A stretch of DNA of 6,502 nt from an uncultured Ruminococcus sp. (GTDB lineage Bacteria > Bacillota > Clostridia > Oscillospirales > Ruminococcaceae). This document shows positions 5,714 to 6,502 of the stretch, piece after piece. The translations under genes and the position numbers were made by a program. Each line of letters opens with the position of its first letter. Position 1 is the first letter of the stretch. The DNA is taken from NCBI GenBank assembly GCA_900553675.1, contig USEH01000121.1, positions 1 to 6,502 on the forward strand. The letters run 5' to 3'. The notes below the pieces were generated by a model. It ran no database searches, had not been told where the DNA came from, and worked only from the letters and a program-made list of their open reading frames with translations.

Positions 5714-5725
5714 TAAGGTACCTTA
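5714..5725. repeat. Perfect 12-bp palindrome at the MerR-type gene start site
   Basis: TAAGGTACCTTA (5714-5725) is perfectly self-complementary and lies at the predicted start of transcription (near 5726). Its half TAAGGT also occurs in the promoter spacer dyad, so the two may be sites for the same protein. Confidence 0.5.
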
Positions 5726-5732
5726 TGTGAGT

Positions 5733-5763
5733 ATATTAATCCTGACCTTAGGGTGAGAGTCAA
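5733..5763 (-). promoter_or_regulatory. MerR-type promoter with 19-bp spacer and dyad operator
   Basis: The minus strand reads TTGACT (5758-5763), a 19-bp spacer and TAATAT (5733-5738). The over-long spacer is the hallmark of promoters activated by MerR proteins. The spacer holds an imperfect dyad centred on CTA, with ACC and GGT inner arms (ACCCTAAGGT), as in BmrR-like operators. It lies directly before the MerR-family gene. Confidence 0.75.
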
Positions 5764-5770
5764 GGGGAAA

Positions 5771-5804
5771 ATGAAAGTTTTTAAAAATTTTTTCGGGATT
5801 TCAT
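5771..5804 (-). terminator. Weak AU-rich hairpin after the acetyltransferase gene
   Basis: On the minus strand ATGAAA (5799-5804) pairs with TTTCAT (5771-5776), extended by two wobbles, around an A/T-run loop, and is followed by TTTTCCCC. The stem is weak and ends only 8 bp before the -35 of the next gene. It may give partial termination, with some read-through into the MerR-type gene. Confidence 0.3.
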
Positions 5805-5807
5805 CCG

Positions 5808-6344
5808 TCAGATAAGTTTTATTCCCATTTCTATCCTTATGCCCTCTTTTTCCATGTCGTTGTTGGAGTAGCAGCAGTCGTCGAAGCCTATCATTGTGTA
5901 GCCTTGGGAGATATAAAACGCGATTGCGCCCGCATTGCGCGACTGCGTTTCCAGCACAAGCGCGCGTCTGCCCTCTTCCTTTGCGATTTGCTTGACGTGC
6001 TCCATCAGCGCGCTGCCCACGCCCTTTCTTCTGTGGCGCGAGTCCACCCACATCTCGGTGACTCTAAGCCTGCGGTTCCACTCGGGGCAGGTCTCAATCG
6101 CGCCGATAAGCTTGTCCCCCTCAAACGCGCCGTAGGCTATAGCGTCCTTCCAATCGTCGCTGTAAAGGCTGTCCGACTGATGGTCGGGGTTGTGGAACGG
6201 TGTTCTGAATTGCCACTTCAAAAAAATGAATGACCAGCCTAATTCCGAATCAACTCTTTTGTAGTCATAATAATAATCCGATGTGTATGACATATCGAGC
6301 ATATAGCCCTTCCATTTTTGTTTTTCAAGAACTCTTATTTCCAT
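5808..6344 (-). CDS. GNAT acetyltransferase, streptothricin-acetyltransferase-like
   Basis: A 178-residue cytosolic N-acetyltransferase that should transfer acetyl from acetyl-CoA to an amine. Motif A, the acetyl-CoA phosphate loop, is RRKGVG (105-110) after the strand LRVTEMWVD. It is followed by SALMEHVKQIAKEEG, ALVLETQSRNAGAIAFY (motif B region, residues 128-144) and SQGYTMIGFDDCCYSNND. The LETQ-x-N-x-x-A-x-x-FY...G...IG..D...Y-N pattern is the one I recall from Sat4-type streptothricin acetyltransferases, but a general GNAT with another amine substrate is possible. The ATG at 6344 is chosen because AAGGG lies 8 nt upstream and the promoter -10 lies at 6383-6388. A longer form starting at a TTG (6383) would begin inside the -10. 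It sits 119 bp upstream of the MerR-type gene on the same strand. Confidence 0.88.
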   Translation of the reverse strand: MEIRVLEKQKWKGYMLDMSYTSDYYYDYKRVDSELGWSFIFLKWQFRTPFHNPDHQSDSLYSDDWKDAIAYGAFEGDKLIGAIETCPEWNRRLRVTEMWVDSRHRRKGVGSALMEHVKQIAKEEGRRALVLETQSRNAGAIAFYISQGYTMIGFDDCCYSNNDMEKEGIRIEMGIKLI

Positions 6345-6382
6345 AGCGTTACCCTTCTTTTTGTTCAGACTGTACAATACCA

Positions 6383-6411
6383 AGTTTACCGCGATTTTGT
6401 GGATATGTCAA
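6383..6411 (-). promoter_or_regulatory. Promoter of the GNAT gene
   Basis: The minus strand reads TTGACA (6406-6411), a 17-bp spacer and TAAACT (6383-6388). The start near 6376 gives a leader of about 32 nt before the ATG at 6344. The -35 is perfect and the -10 moderate. Confidence 0.75.
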
Positions 6412-6420
6412 GTGAGAATC

Positions 6421-6502
6421 GTACAATCCTACGTACAGCACGCACCCCCGCCGACATTGTGACGTATCGGCAGTTTGCTTTGGGAACCCACCTTTGTTCG
6501 TG
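6421..6502. other. Unassigned hairpin-forming sequence at the right edge
   Basis: No reading frame is supported here. The stretch holds a hairpin GCCGA/TCGGC (6450-6471) with an extended, once-mismatched stem, a short palindrome TGGGAACCCA (6481-6490), and a C-rich run (6444-6449). It could be the end of a structured RNA on the minus strand or the start of one on the plus strand. Too little is inside the window to decide. Confidence 0.3.

Noticed and set aside
6345..6383. Longer GNAT start at a TTG codon (13 extra residues)
   Set aside because: That codon overlaps the promoter -10 and precedes the predicted start of transcription. The ATG at 6344 has a suitable ribosome binding site.
1..6502. 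CRISPR array, insertion sequence, prophage or attachment site
   Set aside because: No regularly spaced repeats, transposase, integrase or duplicated tRNA end were found. The partial tRNA is cut by the window edge and shows no sign of an insertion.

Overview
The window looks like chromosomal DNA of a low-to-mid GC Bacillota, most likely a gut Clostridia (Oscillospiraceae/Lachnospiraceae type). This is inferred from near-consensus sigma-A promoters (TTGACA, 17 bp, TAnAAT-like), AGGAGG-type ribosome binding sites, U-tailed hairpin terminators, and the gene families present (AraC-GyrI and MerR effector-sensing regulators, a GH51 arabinofuranosidase, a lipoprotein). Genes are near 50% GC; the spacers are much more AT-rich.

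Layout. At the left edge is the 5' part of a tRNA-Gln(CUG) gene on the minus strand, with its own strong promoter. A gene-poor stretch of about 840 bp follows (60-902). It holds a divergent, nearly perfect extended -10 promoter on the plus strand (182-210), a hairpin with T-tract near 392-437, a strong terminator (622-664), and a pair of interlocked perfect inverted repeats (801-860) just before the araC-type gene (903-1763, plus). That gene ends in a hairpin-rich terminator that also separates it from a converging minus-strand unit.

The converging unit is a lipoprotein gene (3539-4258) followed 39 bp later by a GH51 alpha-L-arabinofuranosidase gene (start at 3499). The GH51 reading frame is broken near 2155: the catalytic barrel is complete, but the last ~81 residues of the C-terminal beta domain (1909-2154) lie in another frame. 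Two tandem promoters (4454-4482 and 4321-4349) drive this unit, with a direct repeat and an inverted repeat around the second.

Upstream, separated by a 20-bp-stem terminator (4520-4569), is a single-gene MerR regulator (4612-5688). It carries an apparently duplicated C-terminal lipocalin-like domain and has a typical MerR-type promoter with a 19-bp spacer. Upstream of that is a GNAT acetyltransferase resembling streptothricin acetyltransferases (5808-6344) with its own promoter. The last ~80 bp hold an unassigned, hairpin-forming sequence cut by the window edge.

How they fit together. The two regulators belong to families that usually sense small hydrophobic or drug-like ligands, and the GNAT could be a detoxifying enzyme. 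The lipoprotein-GH51 pair is probably a small arabinose-polysaccharide utilisation unit. No mobile element, CRISPR array or phage gene was seen. The least explained parts are the candidate non-coding transcript between 217 and 664, the interlocked repeats before araC, the broken GH51 gene, and the unknown lipoprotein paired with a cytosolic glycosidase.
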